Of a stretch of 64,000 bases of DNA, positions 9,321-17,361 are shown piece after piece; the stretch's first letter is position 1; the number at the start of each line of letters is the position of its first letter. Under the pieces are notes generated by a model that was given only the letters and a program-made list of their open reading frames with translations, had not been told where the DNA came from and did no database searches. Origin of the DNA: Pseudonocardia kunmingensis (lineage in GTDB: Bacteria; Actinomycetota; Actinomycetes; Mycobacteriales; Pseudonocardiaceae). The stretch covers positions 248,001-312,000 of the forward strand of contig NZ_VFPA01000004.1 in assembly GCF_006716445.1 (NCBI RefSeq), in the 5' to 3' direction. The position numbers were made by a program, and so were the translations under genes.

Positions 9321-10121
9321 ATGACCCGACCTAGCCGACTCATCCTGGTCACCGGCACCGGCACCGAGGTCGGCAAGACCTGGGTGACCGCCGCCTTGTC
9401 GCGACGATTGCGAGCATTTGGCATCGAGGTCGCGGCCCGCAAACCGGCGCAGTCGTTCACACCCGGTGATACCGCGACCGACGCCGCCGTGCTCGGCGAG
9501 GCAACTGACACGCCCGCCGACACGGTGTGCCCGCCACACCGGTGGTACCCGGTACCCCTCGCGCCACCGATGGCCGCCGACACCCTACAACTGGCTCCGA
9601 TCCTGCTCGACGACCTCGTCGCCGAACTCGACTGGCCCTCAGACGTCGCCATCGGCTTCGTCGAGGGCGCAGGCGGGCTGTGCTCACCAATCGCCCATGA
9701 CGGCGACACCCTCTCACTGGCGCAGCGGGTGAGACCGGACCTCGTGCTACTGGTCACCGAGCCTGTCCTAGGAGTTGTGTCCCAGGTGCGCCTCGCCGCG
9801 CGAGCCCTCACCGGACACGAGGTGCTAGTCGTCCTGAACCGATACGACCCCAGCGACGAGGTGCACCGGCGTAGCCGCGACTGGCTGACAGCCATCGACG
9901 CGCTCGCCGTACTCACCAACCACGACCTCGCCGACACCGTTGATTCCGACGCGGCCTGGCGCGCCATCAGCGGCGAGCCCACCACCCGCTGCGGCGCAAC
10001 CGTTCTGCCCACCTCCCTCGCGACGCCGCCCGGCCCGCGCTGCCGCGACTGCCACACCCCCAGCTCTCTCGTCGCATCGCTCGACCGACCCACCGACACC
10101 CGAGTTCTAACCCCGCCGTGA
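9321..10121 (+). CDS. bioD: Dethiobiotin synthase
   Basis: ATP-dependent carboxylation and ring closure of 7,8-diaminopelargonate with CO2 to make dethiobiotin. The P-loop GTGTEVGKTW is at residues 12-21, the substrate Lys lies in ARKPAQSF, and VEGAGGL around residue 113 is the second family motif. At 266 residues it is slightly longer than typical BioD (about 225); the C-terminal 30 residues are not conserved. The ATG at 9321 is used. No bioA/F/B gene accompanies it. Its CO2 substrate is a possible functional link with the upstream DabAB pump. The gene ends 60 bp before the ISL3 insertion. Confidence 0.85.
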   Translation: MTRPSRLILVTGTGTEVGKTWVTAALSRRLRAFGIEVAARKPAQSFTPGDTATDAAVLGEATDTPADTVCPPHRWYPVPLAPPMAADTLQLAPILLDDLVAELDWPSDVAIGFVEGAGGLCSPIAHDGDTLSLAQRVRPDLVLLVTEPVLGVVSQVRLAARALTGHEVLVVLNRYDPSDEVHRRSRDWLTAIDALAVLTNHDLADTVDSDAAWRAISGEPTTRCGATVLPTSLATPPGPRCRDCHTPSSLVASLDRPTDTRVLTPP

Positions 10122-10180
10122 CGCGCCACGATCGCCCGTTCACCACGCGCGGCATTGTGTGTCAACGGTCTCTGAATCTT

Positions 10181-11922
10181 GGATCTGGCCCACTTTCCGT
10201 GATCGACGCGACCCCGTACGGGGTGTGTCGAACCACGCTCGGTGATCATCTTGGCTTGATCATGTTCGATCGTGTGATGATCAGGGTGCGGTCGCTGTTC
10301 TGCTGCCGCATCTGGCCGACGTGGTGATCGAGCGGGTCGACGAGGTTCGTGGCTCAGTACGTGTGTGGGCGCGTCCGCGCGCCCAGCAGGCGTCGTGTCC
10401 GCGCTGTCAGGCCAGGTCTGGGCGGGTGCACTGCCGGTATGAACGTCGGCTGGCTGATGCTGCGATCGCTGGCCGGCCGGTGGAGATCGAGCTGCGTGTG
10501 CGCCGGTTCGTCTGCGAGAACGCCGAGTGTGCAGCACGGACGTTCGCTGAGCAGGTTCCCGGGCTGACCACGCGGCATGCGCGGCGTAGTCCGCTGCTGC
10601 GGCGGATGCTCGAATCGATCGGGCTGGCGCTGGCGGGACGGGCGGGGGCTCGGCTGGCCGAGACGTTGGGATTGCCGGTGAGCCGCAGCACGGTGCTGCG
10701 GTTGATCCGCGCCCTGCCAGACCCTGAGTCCGCGACGGTGAGGGTGTTGGGTGTGGATGATTTCGCGCTGCGCCGCGGGCACGTGTACGGAACCGTTCTG
10801 GTCGACATCGACACCCGCCGGCCGATCGACCTGCTCGCCGACCGGGAGGCCGCCACGTTCGCCGGCTGGCTGGACGAACATCCCGGCGCCGAAGTGATCT
10901 GCCGTGACCGCGCCGGCGCTTATGCCGAGGGTGCGAGCACCGGGGCCCCGAGCGCGATCCAGGTCGCCGACCGGTGGCATCTGTGGCACAACCTCGCTGA
11001 GCGCGTGGAGAAGACCGTCGCCGCGCACCACGGCTGCCTGCGCGCGCACGACATCCGGCCCGAGATACCCGCCGCGCCGGGCGGCCCGGCCGATCTTGCC
11101 GAGGCACCCGAGGCCCGGCGGCGGGAGGGATCTGCGCTGGTGACGCGTACGCGGCAGCGCTATGAGGCCGTGCAGGCACTGAAGGCGCAGGGGGCGGGGA
11201 TCAAGACCATCATGCGAGAGTTGCGGTTGGCCAAGGAGACCGTGCGCCGCTTTTACCGCGCCGCGAACGTGGAGGAACTGCTCGCCAAACCGCGCTCCGG
11301 CCGACCGTCGCTCCTCGACCGCTACAAGCCCTATCTGCTTGAACGGTGGAACGCTGGAGTCACCAACGCCAGCGCGCTCTACCGGGAGATTAGCGAGCAG
11401 GGCTACCACGGCAGCCAGGGCGGCGTCGCTGCCTACCTCGCCCCGTTCCGCGAGTTGGCCGCCGCACCCCCAGCGGAGGCGGTGGTGCCGAAGGTCCGCC
11501 AGGTTGTGTCCTGGATGCTTCGCAACCCCGCCGACCTGGACGACGAGCAGCAGCTTCAGCTCAAACAGGCTCGCGCGAGCTGCCCGCATCTCGACGCCGC
11601 CGCCGCGCATGTCGCCGAGTTCGCCCAGATCCTCACCGGCCGCCACGGCGAACGCCTCGATGCCTGGATGGTCGGCGTGAACGCCGACGACCTGCCCCAC
11701 CTGCACCGGTTCGTCGCGGGGCTCCGCCGCGACCACGACGCCGTCCTCAACGGCCTGACGCTGCCCTACAGCTCGGGATCGGTCGAGGGCAACGTCAACC
11801 GCATCAAAATGATCAAGAGGCAGATGTACGGCCGCGCCAACTTCGACCTGCTACGCAAGCGAGTCCTCCTCGCAACCTGATCGACCGGGGGCCAGCTCGA
11901 TCACGGAAAGAGGGCCAGATCC
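10181..11922 (+). mobile_element. ISL3-family insertion sequence with 8-bp target duplication
   Basis: The ends are 26-bp imperfect inverted repeats: left 10181-10206 begins GGATCTGGCCCACTTTCCGT and right 11897-11922 is its reverse complement with a single mismatch. The element is flanked by the 8-bp direct repeat TGAATCTT (10173-10180 and 11923-11930), the target size known for ISL3. One transposase gene fills it. The target appears to be the terminal region of an older IS21-type element, because an istA start lies just to the right. Confidence 0.93.
10321..11880 (+). CDS. ISL3-family transposase
   Basis: DDE transposase of the enclosing ISL3 element (519 residues). The N-terminal zinc-finger-like region has CPRC, a following Cys near residue 40 and CENAEC. 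The helix-turn-helix segment ARLAETLGLPVSRSTVLRLIR precedes the catalytic LGVDDFALRRGHVYGTVLVD region with the first Asp, and the C-terminus SSGSVEGNVNRIKMIKRQMYGRANFDLLRKRVL is characteristic of the family. The length is complete and no frameshift is seen, so the copy may be active. The GTG start at 10321 is the first usable one in frame. Confidence 0.93.
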   Translation: MVIERVDEVRGSVRVWARPRAQQASCPRCQARSGRVHCRYERRLADAAIAGRPVEIELRVRRFVCENAECAARTFAEQVPGLTTRHARRSPLLRRMLESIGLALAGRAGARLAETLGLPVSRSTVLRLIRALPDPESATVRVLGVDDFALRRGHVYGTVLVDIDTRRPIDLLADREAATFAGWLDEHPGAEVICRDRAGAYAEGASTGAPSAIQVADRWHLWHNLAERVEKTVAAHHGCLRAHDIRPEIPAAPGGPADLAEAPEARRREGSALVTRTRQRYEAVQALKAQGAGIKTIMRELRLAKETVRRFYRAANVEELLAKPRSGRPSLLDRYKPYLLERWNAGVTNASALYREISEQGYHGSQGGVAAYLAPFRELAAAPPAEAVVPKVRQVVSWMLRNPADLDDEQQLQLKQARASCPHLDAAAAHVAEFAQILTGRHGERLDAWMVGVNADDLPHLHRFVAGLRRDHDAVLNGLTLPYSSGSVEGNVNRIKMIKRQMYGRANFDLLRKRVLLAT

Positions 11923-11982
11923 TGAATCTTGACCCCGTGTCGGTCTGCGAAAGTTGACCCCCCTCCCTGGGAACGAGGAGGG

Positions 11983-12192
11983 GTGATCAAGGTGGAGGAC
12001 TGGGCGGAGATCCGCCGGCTGCACCGGGCTGAGGGCGTGCCGATCAAGGAGATCGCACGTCGGCTCGGGCTGGCCCGGAACACGGTGCGGTCGGCGTTGG
12101 CGTCGGAGCGACCACCGCGCTACGAGCGCGCACCGCGGGGCTCGGTGGTGGACGCGTTCGAGCCGGCGATCCGGGCGCTGCTGGCGCAGTGA
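11983..12192 (+). pseudogene. IS21-family IstA transposase, N-terminal fragment
   Basis: About 69 residues of an IstA-type transposase: VEDWAEIRRLHRAEGVPIKEIARRLGL, then the helix-turn-helix NTVRSAL and a short linker ending ALLAQ. A GTG start with upstream GAGGAGGGG is intact, but full IstA proteins are about 400-500 residues. The stop codon at 12190-12192 is formed by the left end of the following IS5-like element, so that insertion truncated the gene. No istB remains. Confidence 0.75.
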
Positions 12193-13188
12193 ACCTTTCC
12201 CAGTAGTGATCAACGTCGCGGGTTGATCAGGTTGTGCGGCCGTGCTCGTGGTGGAGAAGCACGAGCGCTGCGGCGGTGATGGCCCCGATCCGCCACGGGC
12301 ACAGGCTGACCCGGCGCAGCGCCTTGAACGTTGTCTTAAGCAGGGAGTTTCCGCGTTCGGCCAGGGCGCGGGTCGCGGAATGCAAGGTGTTCACAGTCCG
12401 CTGCTCGACCGAGAGTTTCTGCCCGCGCACCGCCTTGAACGGACAGGTCAGCCGCTGGTTCTCGCCTTCGTAGCCCAGATCGGCCAGGGCAGCGTGACCG
12501 GTGTCGGTCCAGGCATCGAGCGTGGGCAGCAGGTCGGGGTGGGCGCGGGCGCAGGTGGTGTCGTGTTCGCGACCCGGGCGCACCGGGGAGGTCCACACCG
12601 GCCACCCGTCCGGCGCGGTCACCACCTGCACGTTCCCGCCATGGTGCTGGTGTTTGCCCGACCACCACAGATCCACCCCGGGGGTCGGGCCGAGCGCCTT
12701 GGACCGGTCGGTGCGGATCAGCGTGCCGTCCAGGTGCACATGGTGGTATCCGGCGGCGTGCGCGGCCAGCAGTGCACCGTGCAGGCTCGGTGCTGCTGCG
12801 GCGAGCACGTCGATCGCTTCGTGCAGGTAGCGGTAGGCGGTCGAGCCGCTGACCTGGTTATCCGCGGCGAGCTGGGCGACCCGGGTGCCGTCGAGGAACC
12901 AGCGCAGCACCAGGATCGCCTGCCGGTAGCAGCCCAGCGCGCGCCGGCCCCGACGGGTGCCACGGCGAGTGCGCTCGCCGGACAGCAGGCCGGACACGAA
13001 CGCGACGGTGGACTCCCCGATCGGGAGCACAGCGGTGTAGGTGACAGGATCGGGCACGCGGGACCTCGGTGTTCAAGTCGATCTTTAGGCGGACCGACTC
13101 TTCTACCGGGGTCCCGCACCCCTCTTGATCATCTCCGCGTCGTCGGCGTGTCGCCGCACGCACCCAGCCCCGCTACTGGGAAACGCTC
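12191..13188 (-). mobile_element. IS5-like insertion sequence
   Basis: Inverted repeats of 18 bp flank one transposase: left 12191-12208 (GAACCTTTCCCAGTAGTG) and right 13171-13188, whose reverse complement differs at three positions. I cannot see a clear target duplication, so one flank may have been rearranged after insertion. The element interrupts the IS21 istA fragment on its left. Confidence 0.82.
12227..13057 (-). CDS. IS5-family (HARBI1-like, DDE_Tnp_4) transposase
   Basis: A 276-residue transposase. A helix-turn-helix (VAQLAADNQVSGSTAYRYLHEAIDVL, residues about 60-85) is followed by a DDE domain with HLDGTLIRTDR (first Asp), LADLGYEGENQRL (second Asp) and the late Glu within ERGNSLLKTTFKAL. 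The length and motifs are complete. It resembles the other IS5-like transposase at 57.5 kb in layout but is clearly a different lineage. Confidence 0.9.
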   Translation of the reverse strand: MPDPVTYTAVLPIGESTVAFVSGLLSGERTRRGTRRGRRALGCYRQAILVLRWFLDGTRVAQLAADNQVSGSTAYRYLHEAIDVLAAAAPSLHGALLAAHAAGYHHVHLDGTLIRTDRSKALGPTPGVDLWWSGKHQHHGGNVQVVTAPDGWPVWTSPVRPGREHDTTCARAHPDLLPTLDAWTDTGHAALADLGYEGENQRLTCPFKAVRGQKLSVEQRTVNTLHSATRALAERGNSLLKTTFKALRRVSLCPWRIGAITAAALVLLHHEHGRTT

Positions 13189-13706
13189 AATGCCTTGACC
13201 AGCCAGTTCTGTCAAACGGCCCCGAGATCGGTGGTCGTCGTGCAACTCTCCGTCCGTGGTCAACTGGCCGGTCCGGTCCCGTCCGGTGGCGAGACGCGCG
13301 CCGCGGGATCCGGTTGCGGACGGGACGACTGGCTTGATCGCCGAACTGCTGAGCCCTCGCTCGGGGCTGAATGCACTGCCGATGACCTCGGCCGGGGCGG
13401 GGCCTCCTCGACCAGGCTGGAGGGACCTGCATGCGAGCTGATCATCCGACACCAACGTCATCGACGCGCTGGCTACAGCGAACCGGGCTGGTACTGAGCA
13501 CATCTGCCTGGGCCTGAGCTTGTCCGGCACCGCAGCGCTGGCCGAGCGACCCATGCCGACACGTTCCCGTGGCTGTGGAGCGCCGCGCGCTGGCATGCCG
13601 GTGCTCGACCTGACCGGCTCCCCGCCCGGCGTCGGCGCCGTGATGTCGGCCGAGATCATCCCGGCGTGACTCCCCCTGTGCGCTGCTGCGCTCCGCCGAG
13701 AGCTAA
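13189..13706. other. Gene-free stretch with coding debris
   Basis: Between the IS5-like element and the lipoprotein gene I see only short, mutually inconsistent open frames. One plus-strand frame ends near 13669 in a protein-like tail (GMPVLDLTGSPPGVGAVMSAE), suggesting the end of a lost gene. I cannot name the family. No RNA gene or repeat was recognised. Confidence 0.4.
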
Positions 13707-13727
13707 TCTACGTAGCAGCACCGTAGA
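13707..13727. promoter_or_regulatory. Dyad with CTACGTAG core upstream of lipoprotein gene
   Basis: TCTACG and CGTAGA form a 6-bp dyad separated by 9 bases, 24 bp before the lipoprotein start. The core CTACGTAG recurs at 14842-14849, also directly before a potential gene start. BlaI/CopY-type repressors bind TACNACA-like dyads, so such a regulator is possible, but none is encoded intact nearby. Confidence 0.4.
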
Positions 13728-13750
13728 TCCCTCGTGCACCAGGAGCCATA

Positions 13751-14650
13751 GTGGAAATTCGACGCCCCGCGTCGCGCTGGGCCGGCGGACCCGCTCTCCG
13801 GCGGGTCGCCGTCGTTGCGTCCACGCTGGTGGCGCTGACCGCGTGCAGCCAACCCGGCGACGTTGCCGCACCGACCGACGCGCCTGCGGAGCACAGCGCG
13901 CCCGAGCTCGCCCACGTGCACGGCCTCGGGGTCGACCCCGCCGATGGGGACCTGTACGCGGCCAGCCACTTCGGGGTGTTCCGCATTCCAGCCGACGGTG
14001 AACCCGAACAGATCGCCGACCGCAGCCAGGACACGATGGGCTTCACCATCATCGGACCCGATCACTTCCTCGGCAGCGGCCACCCGGACCCGGCCGAGAC
14101 CGATCAGCCCCCGCACCTGGGCCTGATAGAGAGCACCGACGCCGGGCAGACCTGGCGCCCACTGTCCCTCGCTGGCGAGGCCGACTTCCACGCCTTGGAG
14201 GCGGCACACGACCAGGTATACGGCTACGACAGCCAGACCCGCCAGATCATGGTGAGCCAGGACAAGACGACCTGGGATCGCCGAGCCCAGCTCGCCCTGG
14301 CCGACTTCGCCGTCTCCCCTGACGACCCCGACACGCTGCTCGCCACCACCCAGGAAGGTCCCGCCCGCAGCGCCGATGGCGGCCGGACGTTCTCCCCGAT
14401 CGCCGGGGCGCCGCTTCTCGTCCTGCTCGACTGGCCGGCTACCGATCGACTCGTTGGCGCCGCACCGGACGGGACCGTGCACACCAGCACGGACGGGGGT
14501 GCCGGCTGGACCAGTCAGGGCCAGGTTCCCGGGCAGCCCGAAGCGATCACCACCCACGGCACGAACGAGGTGTATGTCGCCACCGACTCGGGCATCTACC
14601 GCTCCACGGACATTGGGCGCACGTTCTCGTTGCTCCAGCCGCTCACCTGA
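13751..14650 (+). CDS. Sialidase-like beta-propeller lipoprotein (F510_1955-type)
   Basis: A secreted lipoprotein of 299 residues. The signal peptide (RRVAVVASTLVALTAC) ends in a lipobox with Cys at about residue 34. The mature part has repeated propeller-like units: HVHGLGVDPADGDLYAASHFGVFRI, then IESTDAGQTWRPL, ARSADGGRTFSPI and YRSTDIGRTFSLL, the last three being Asp-box-like S-X-D-X-G-X-T-W/F turns. The GTG start has CAGGAG 6 bases upstream. Such proteins often neighbour metal- or copper-response genes, and the debris downstream (thioredoxin-like, response regulator) fits that. The substrate is unknown; glycosidase activity is not implied because catalytic residues were not identified. 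Confidence 0.8.
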   Translation: MEIRRPASRWAGGPALRRVAVVASTLVALTACSQPGDVAAPTDAPAEHSAPELAHVHGLGVDPADGDLYAASHFGVFRIPADGEPEQIADRSQDTMGFTIIGPDHFLGSGHPDPAETDQPPHLGLIESTDAGQTWRPLSLAGEADFHALEAAHDQVYGYDSQTRQIMVSQDKTTWDRRAQLALADFAVSPDDPDTLLATTQEGPARSADGGRTFSPIAGAPLLVLLDWPATDRLVGAAPDGTVHTSTDGGAGWTSQGQVPGQPEAITTHGTNEVYVATDSGIYRSTDIGRTFSLLQPLT

Positions 14651-15010
14651 CCGCGATCGGGACCGCCGGGCCCCGCGACGCGGGAGCGGCCAGTCCCCGT
14701 CCATCTGTGACGCCGAGCGAGCGAGCGGGCGTCGCGAACGCGTTGCAGCCGTCGAGTTCCCGCGATGTGCCTCGGCGAACGCCTGCAACACCGGCCCGCC
14801 GAGCCGTACCCGCCCGAGCTCGGCCTATCCTAGGGTCGTACTACGTAGGTAAGGGCCGATGCCTCGGGAGCAGCAGATGCCGCACCACCAGGCCCTACCC
14901 GATGCGCCGCGTGCATTGTTGATCCGACGGCCGGGCCGCATGGGCGCCAGCTCGAGAATCGTTGATGCCTGGGAACGGGTAGTCGGCGCGTCCCGAGTTG
15001 ACGCGAGCCG
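14651..15010. other. Intergenic stretch with possible regulatory dyad
   Basis: No gene is supported here. TACTACGTAGGTA at 14839-14851 repeats the CTACGTAG core seen before the lipoprotein gene. A short open frame beginning at 14858 has no recognisable resemblance and ends within about 50 codons. A regulator gene has probably been deleted between this operator-like site and the thioredoxin fragment. Confidence 0.35.
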
Positions 15011-15322
15011 ATGAGCCGTGCCGGGAGCGCTCTGTCGGGCGCGGAGGTGCGCACGACGATCACGGTTCCGATGATCGGTGTCGATGTGCAGGACCGCCCG
15101 GCGGACGCGCTGAGCGTGCTGGCCGAGCTCGGAGTTGCATTCCCGTCGGTCACCGACCCGGACGGGGCACTGCAGCGGGCGCTGAACGGGCCCCGGGTAC
15201 TCCCGCTCAGCTTCGTGGTGCGTCCCGACGGTTCCGTGCAGCTCGTACCGCCCAGGGTGTTCCGATCCGTCGAGGAGGTCCGGCAGGCCGTGGCCGAACA
15301 CCTCCGGGCCGGCCACGGTTGA
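15011..15322 (+). pseudogene. TlpA/ResA-like thioredoxin-fold protein, C-terminal fragment
   Basis: The residues IGVDVQDRPADALSVLAELGVAFPSVTDPDGAL and LPLSFVVRPDGSV match the second half of extracytoplasmic TlpA/ResA thioredoxins, including the cis-Pro region. The N-terminal half with the CXXC active site and signal peptide is missing, so the product cannot act as a disulfide reductase. The first about 20 codons before IGVD are not family-like. A response-regulator gene starts 18 bp later. Confidence 0.65.
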
Positions 15323-15339
15323 CCAGAGGGAGACAGACG

Positions 15340-15673
15340 GTGCAGAGGACGGTGCTCGTCGTCGACGACGAACCGAAGATCCGGGCGCTGCTGCGCGGCC
15401 ATCTCGAGCGTGACGGGTACGGCGTGCTCGAGGCCGGGACAGCGGCCCGGGCACTCGAGCTCGCCTCCGGTGCCGATCTGATGATCCTCGACCTCCGGCT
15501 GCCCGACCGGGACGGGGAGGACGTCGCTCGCCAGGTCCGGGCCGCCATGGCCCTGCCGATCATCATGGTGACGGCCAAGGCCGACGAGGCCCACCGCATC
15601 GCTGGGCTGCGATTGGGCGCGGACGACTACGTCACCAAACCCTTCAGCCCGCGGGAGCTCGTCGCCCGGATGC
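15340..15673 (+). pseudogene. OmpR-type response regulator, receiver domain only (truncated)
   Basis: The GTG at 15340 starts a normal receiver domain: VLVVDDEPKIRALLRGHLE with the acidic pair, DLMILDLRLPDRDGEDV with the phospho-acceptor Asp, the Thr in IIMVTAK, and DDYVTKPFSPRELVARM with the conserved Lys. Family resemblance stops exactly at LVARM (about 15671), where an SDR gene fragment begins in another frame. The winged-helix DNA-binding domain is absent, so the protein would be non-functional as a transcription factor. Confidence 0.8.
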
Positions 15674-16036
15674 ATGAAAGCCCGCGGCGAGGGCCGAATC
15701 ATCAACGTCACCTCCCAGCTCGCCTACAAGGGCGCCGGCCTGCTCACCCACTACGCCTCGGCCAAGGGCGCCAACACCACCTTCACCCGCGCGCTGGCCC
15801 TGGAGTGCGCCGGCACCGGCGTGCTGGTCAACGCCGTCGCCCCCGGAGTCACCCACACCGACCTGCTCACCCCGCTCGCCGACGAGCTGCTCAACAACCT
15901 TAAAGCCGCCATCCCGCTCGGCCGCTTCGCCGAGGTCGGCGAGATCGCCCCCGCCGCGCTGCTGCTCGCCTCCCCCGAGGGCAGCTTCTTCCACGGCACC
16001 TGCATCTCGCCGAACGGTGGCGAGGTCATGCTGTGA
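15674..16036 (+). pseudogene. Short-chain dehydrogenase/reductase, C-terminal half
   Basis: The 120 residues MKARGEGRIINVTSQLAY through SPNGGEVML are the second half of an SDR: the catalytic Ser in NVTS, the Tyr-X3-Lys in YASAKGA, the NAVAPG loop and the C-terminal SPNGG. The N-terminal Rossmann half with the TGXXXGXG cofactor motif is missing. The ATG at 15674 would allow translation of the fragment. The following methyltransferase gene overlaps its stop (GTGA). Confidence 0.75.
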
Positions 16037-16950
16037 CAGCGGCCCCTGCGACAAGGGCCTCTGCGACAGGGGCCTCTGTGACTGCGGCCCCGGCGCTCGC
16101 CCCGGGCCGGACCGCGTCGCTGCTGGCCGGCCGGGACTTCCTCGCCCCCACGGTGCAACGCGCGGTCGAATCGCTACACCTTCCCGCCGGGGCATGGGTC
16201 CTCGACGCCGGCACCGGCAGCGGCGCAGCGCTACCGGCGCTCGCCCGGGCCGCGGGCGGAGCCGGCTCGGTCCGGGCCGTCGACACCGACCCCGACGTAC
16301 TGCCCCTCGCCGCGCACCACGCCGCCCACCACGGGATGGGAGCACGGGTGTCGGTGGAGCACGCCGACCTCATCGACGTCGCCGGACACGCCGCCACCGC
16401 CCGGGGTGGCGGTTTCGACGCGATCTGGGCCGGGGACGTCATCGGACCGAGCGCGTTCGCCGATCCCGCCGCCGCGGTGGCCGTCCTGACCAGGGCACTG
16501 CGCCCCGGCGGCGTCCTCGCCCTGTTCCACACCCACGACCAGCCGGTGTTCCTACCCGGTCACGCGCAACTGGAGCGGCTGGTCCGCGCCGCCGCGGAAC
16601 GCCACCGCGGCGCCACCCCCGACGGGCACAACCACCACGACCGGCACCTGCCCTGGCTACAGGCCGCTGGCCTGGAACGACTGACGTTGGACGTGTTCCC
16701 GAGGATCGGACTGCGGATCGAGACCGACCGCGCCGCGCGGATCTACCTCGACACGGCGGTGTGGCCACAGATGTGGGAGTCCGCACTCGCCTGCGGCCCC
16801 CAGGTCGGCATGACCGAGAACGACCTCAGCGACCTGCATGCCCTCACCACACCGGGAGGCCCTCGCTACGTCCTCGACGACCCCGGGTACTACATCCTGC
16901 ACCCGACAGTCCTGGCCACCGGCCGCCGCGGGCGGGCCGGACAGCGCTGA
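16033..16950 (+). CDS. Class I SAM-dependent methyltransferase
   Basis: A 305-residue Rossmann methyltransferase. Motif I VLDAGTGSGAALPAL lies near residue 57, an acidic motif II (VRAVDTDPDVLPLA) follows, and DAIWAGDVIGP and LRPGGVLALFHTH mark motifs IV and V. The C-terminal 120 residues contain His-rich HNHHDRHLPW. The substrate is unknown. The GTG start overlaps the SDR fragment stop. It is the first of several methyltransferases located beside Zur-controlled importer genes, so a role in making or modifying a metal chelator is conceivable, but there is no Zur-like site directly upstream. Confidence 0.8.
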   Translation: MTAAPATRASATGASVTAAPALAPGRTASLLAGRDFLAPTVQRAVESLHLPAGAWVLDAGTGSGAALPALARAAGGAGSVRAVDTDPDVLPLAAHHAAHHGMGARVSVEHADLIDVAGHAATARGGGFDAIWAGDVIGPSAFADPAAAVAVLTRALRPGGVLALFHTHDQPVFLPGHAQLERLVRAAAERHRGATPDGHNHHDRHLPWLQAAGLERLTLDVFPRIGLRIETDRAARIYLDTAVWPQMWESALACGPQVGMTENDLSDLHALTTPGGPRYVLDDPGYYILHPTVLATGRRGRAGQR

Positions 16951-17280
16951 TCAAACCGGGCGGGCGAATTCGCTGACATGGCCGGCATCGGCGGTGAACG
17001 CGGTGTCCGCCCAGCCCGAATCCCGCCCGGCCATGGTTGGCCGGCCACCAGGTCAAGCTCGAGCACCACCGGCCGCCCGGGACGTATGGCGAGCTCCTGG
17101 TCCGGCCACTGCTGCGGAGAGGGGCCGGAAGCGGTTCCTCCCAGGCGGCCCGAGGTGTCGTCGTACCCGCCGAAGCGGACACCCCCATCGGCAACGCCGC
17201 CGCGATCAACACCCCGAGGTCGACGGCCTGATCGCGCGACTCGACGAGATCAGCGCCACCCACGACTGAATCGACATCTC
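16951..17280. other. Gene-free stretch with coding debris
   Basis: No intact gene is supported. A short plus-strand tail ending near 17269 (VDGLIARLDEISATHD) looks like the C-terminus of a lost helical domain. The upstream frame needed to extend it is broken. No RNA gene or repeat was recognised. Confidence 0.35.
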
Positions 17281-17310
17281 TTGACGATTTCGTTCTGTCC
17301 ATAACATAAT
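17281..17310 (+). promoter_or_regulatory. Putative sigma-70-like promoter of importer operon 1
   Basis: TTGACG (17281-17286) and CATAAT (17305-17310) are separated by 18 bases in an unusually AT-rich pocket. A Zur-like box begins 9 bases after the -10 element, so a bound repressor would sit on the transcription start. Confidence 0.45.
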
Positions 17311-17318
17311 CGGCTTAT

Positions 17319-17343
17319 CGACGATGAATGTCGTTGCCGTGAC
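17319..17343 (+). promoter_or_regulatory. Zur-like box upstream of importer operon 1
   Basis: The core GAATGTCGTTGCCGTG matches the box at 28750-28770 (GATTGTCGTTGCCGTG) at 14 of 16 positions. It is the most divergent member of the set on its left side. It lies 19 bp before the solute-binding protein start and just after a promoter-like pair. Confidence 0.6.
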
Positions 17344-17361
17344 TGGAGGGGTGGCTGTCGA

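Noticed and set aside
9218..11179. Minus-strand open frame of 653 codons across bioD and the ISL3 element
   Set aside because: It crosses the IS boundary and is antisense to bioD and the transposase; no family motif was seen.
13195..13659. Short open frames on both strands between the IS5-like element and the lipoprotein
   Set aside because: They contradict each other, lack start signals and show no family resemblance.
16951..17280. Remnant of an opine/ketopantoate-type dehydrogenase
   Set aside because: The visible tail (TPEVDGLIARLDEI in a mixed frame) is too short and needs frame changes; a metallophore synthase cannot be claimed.
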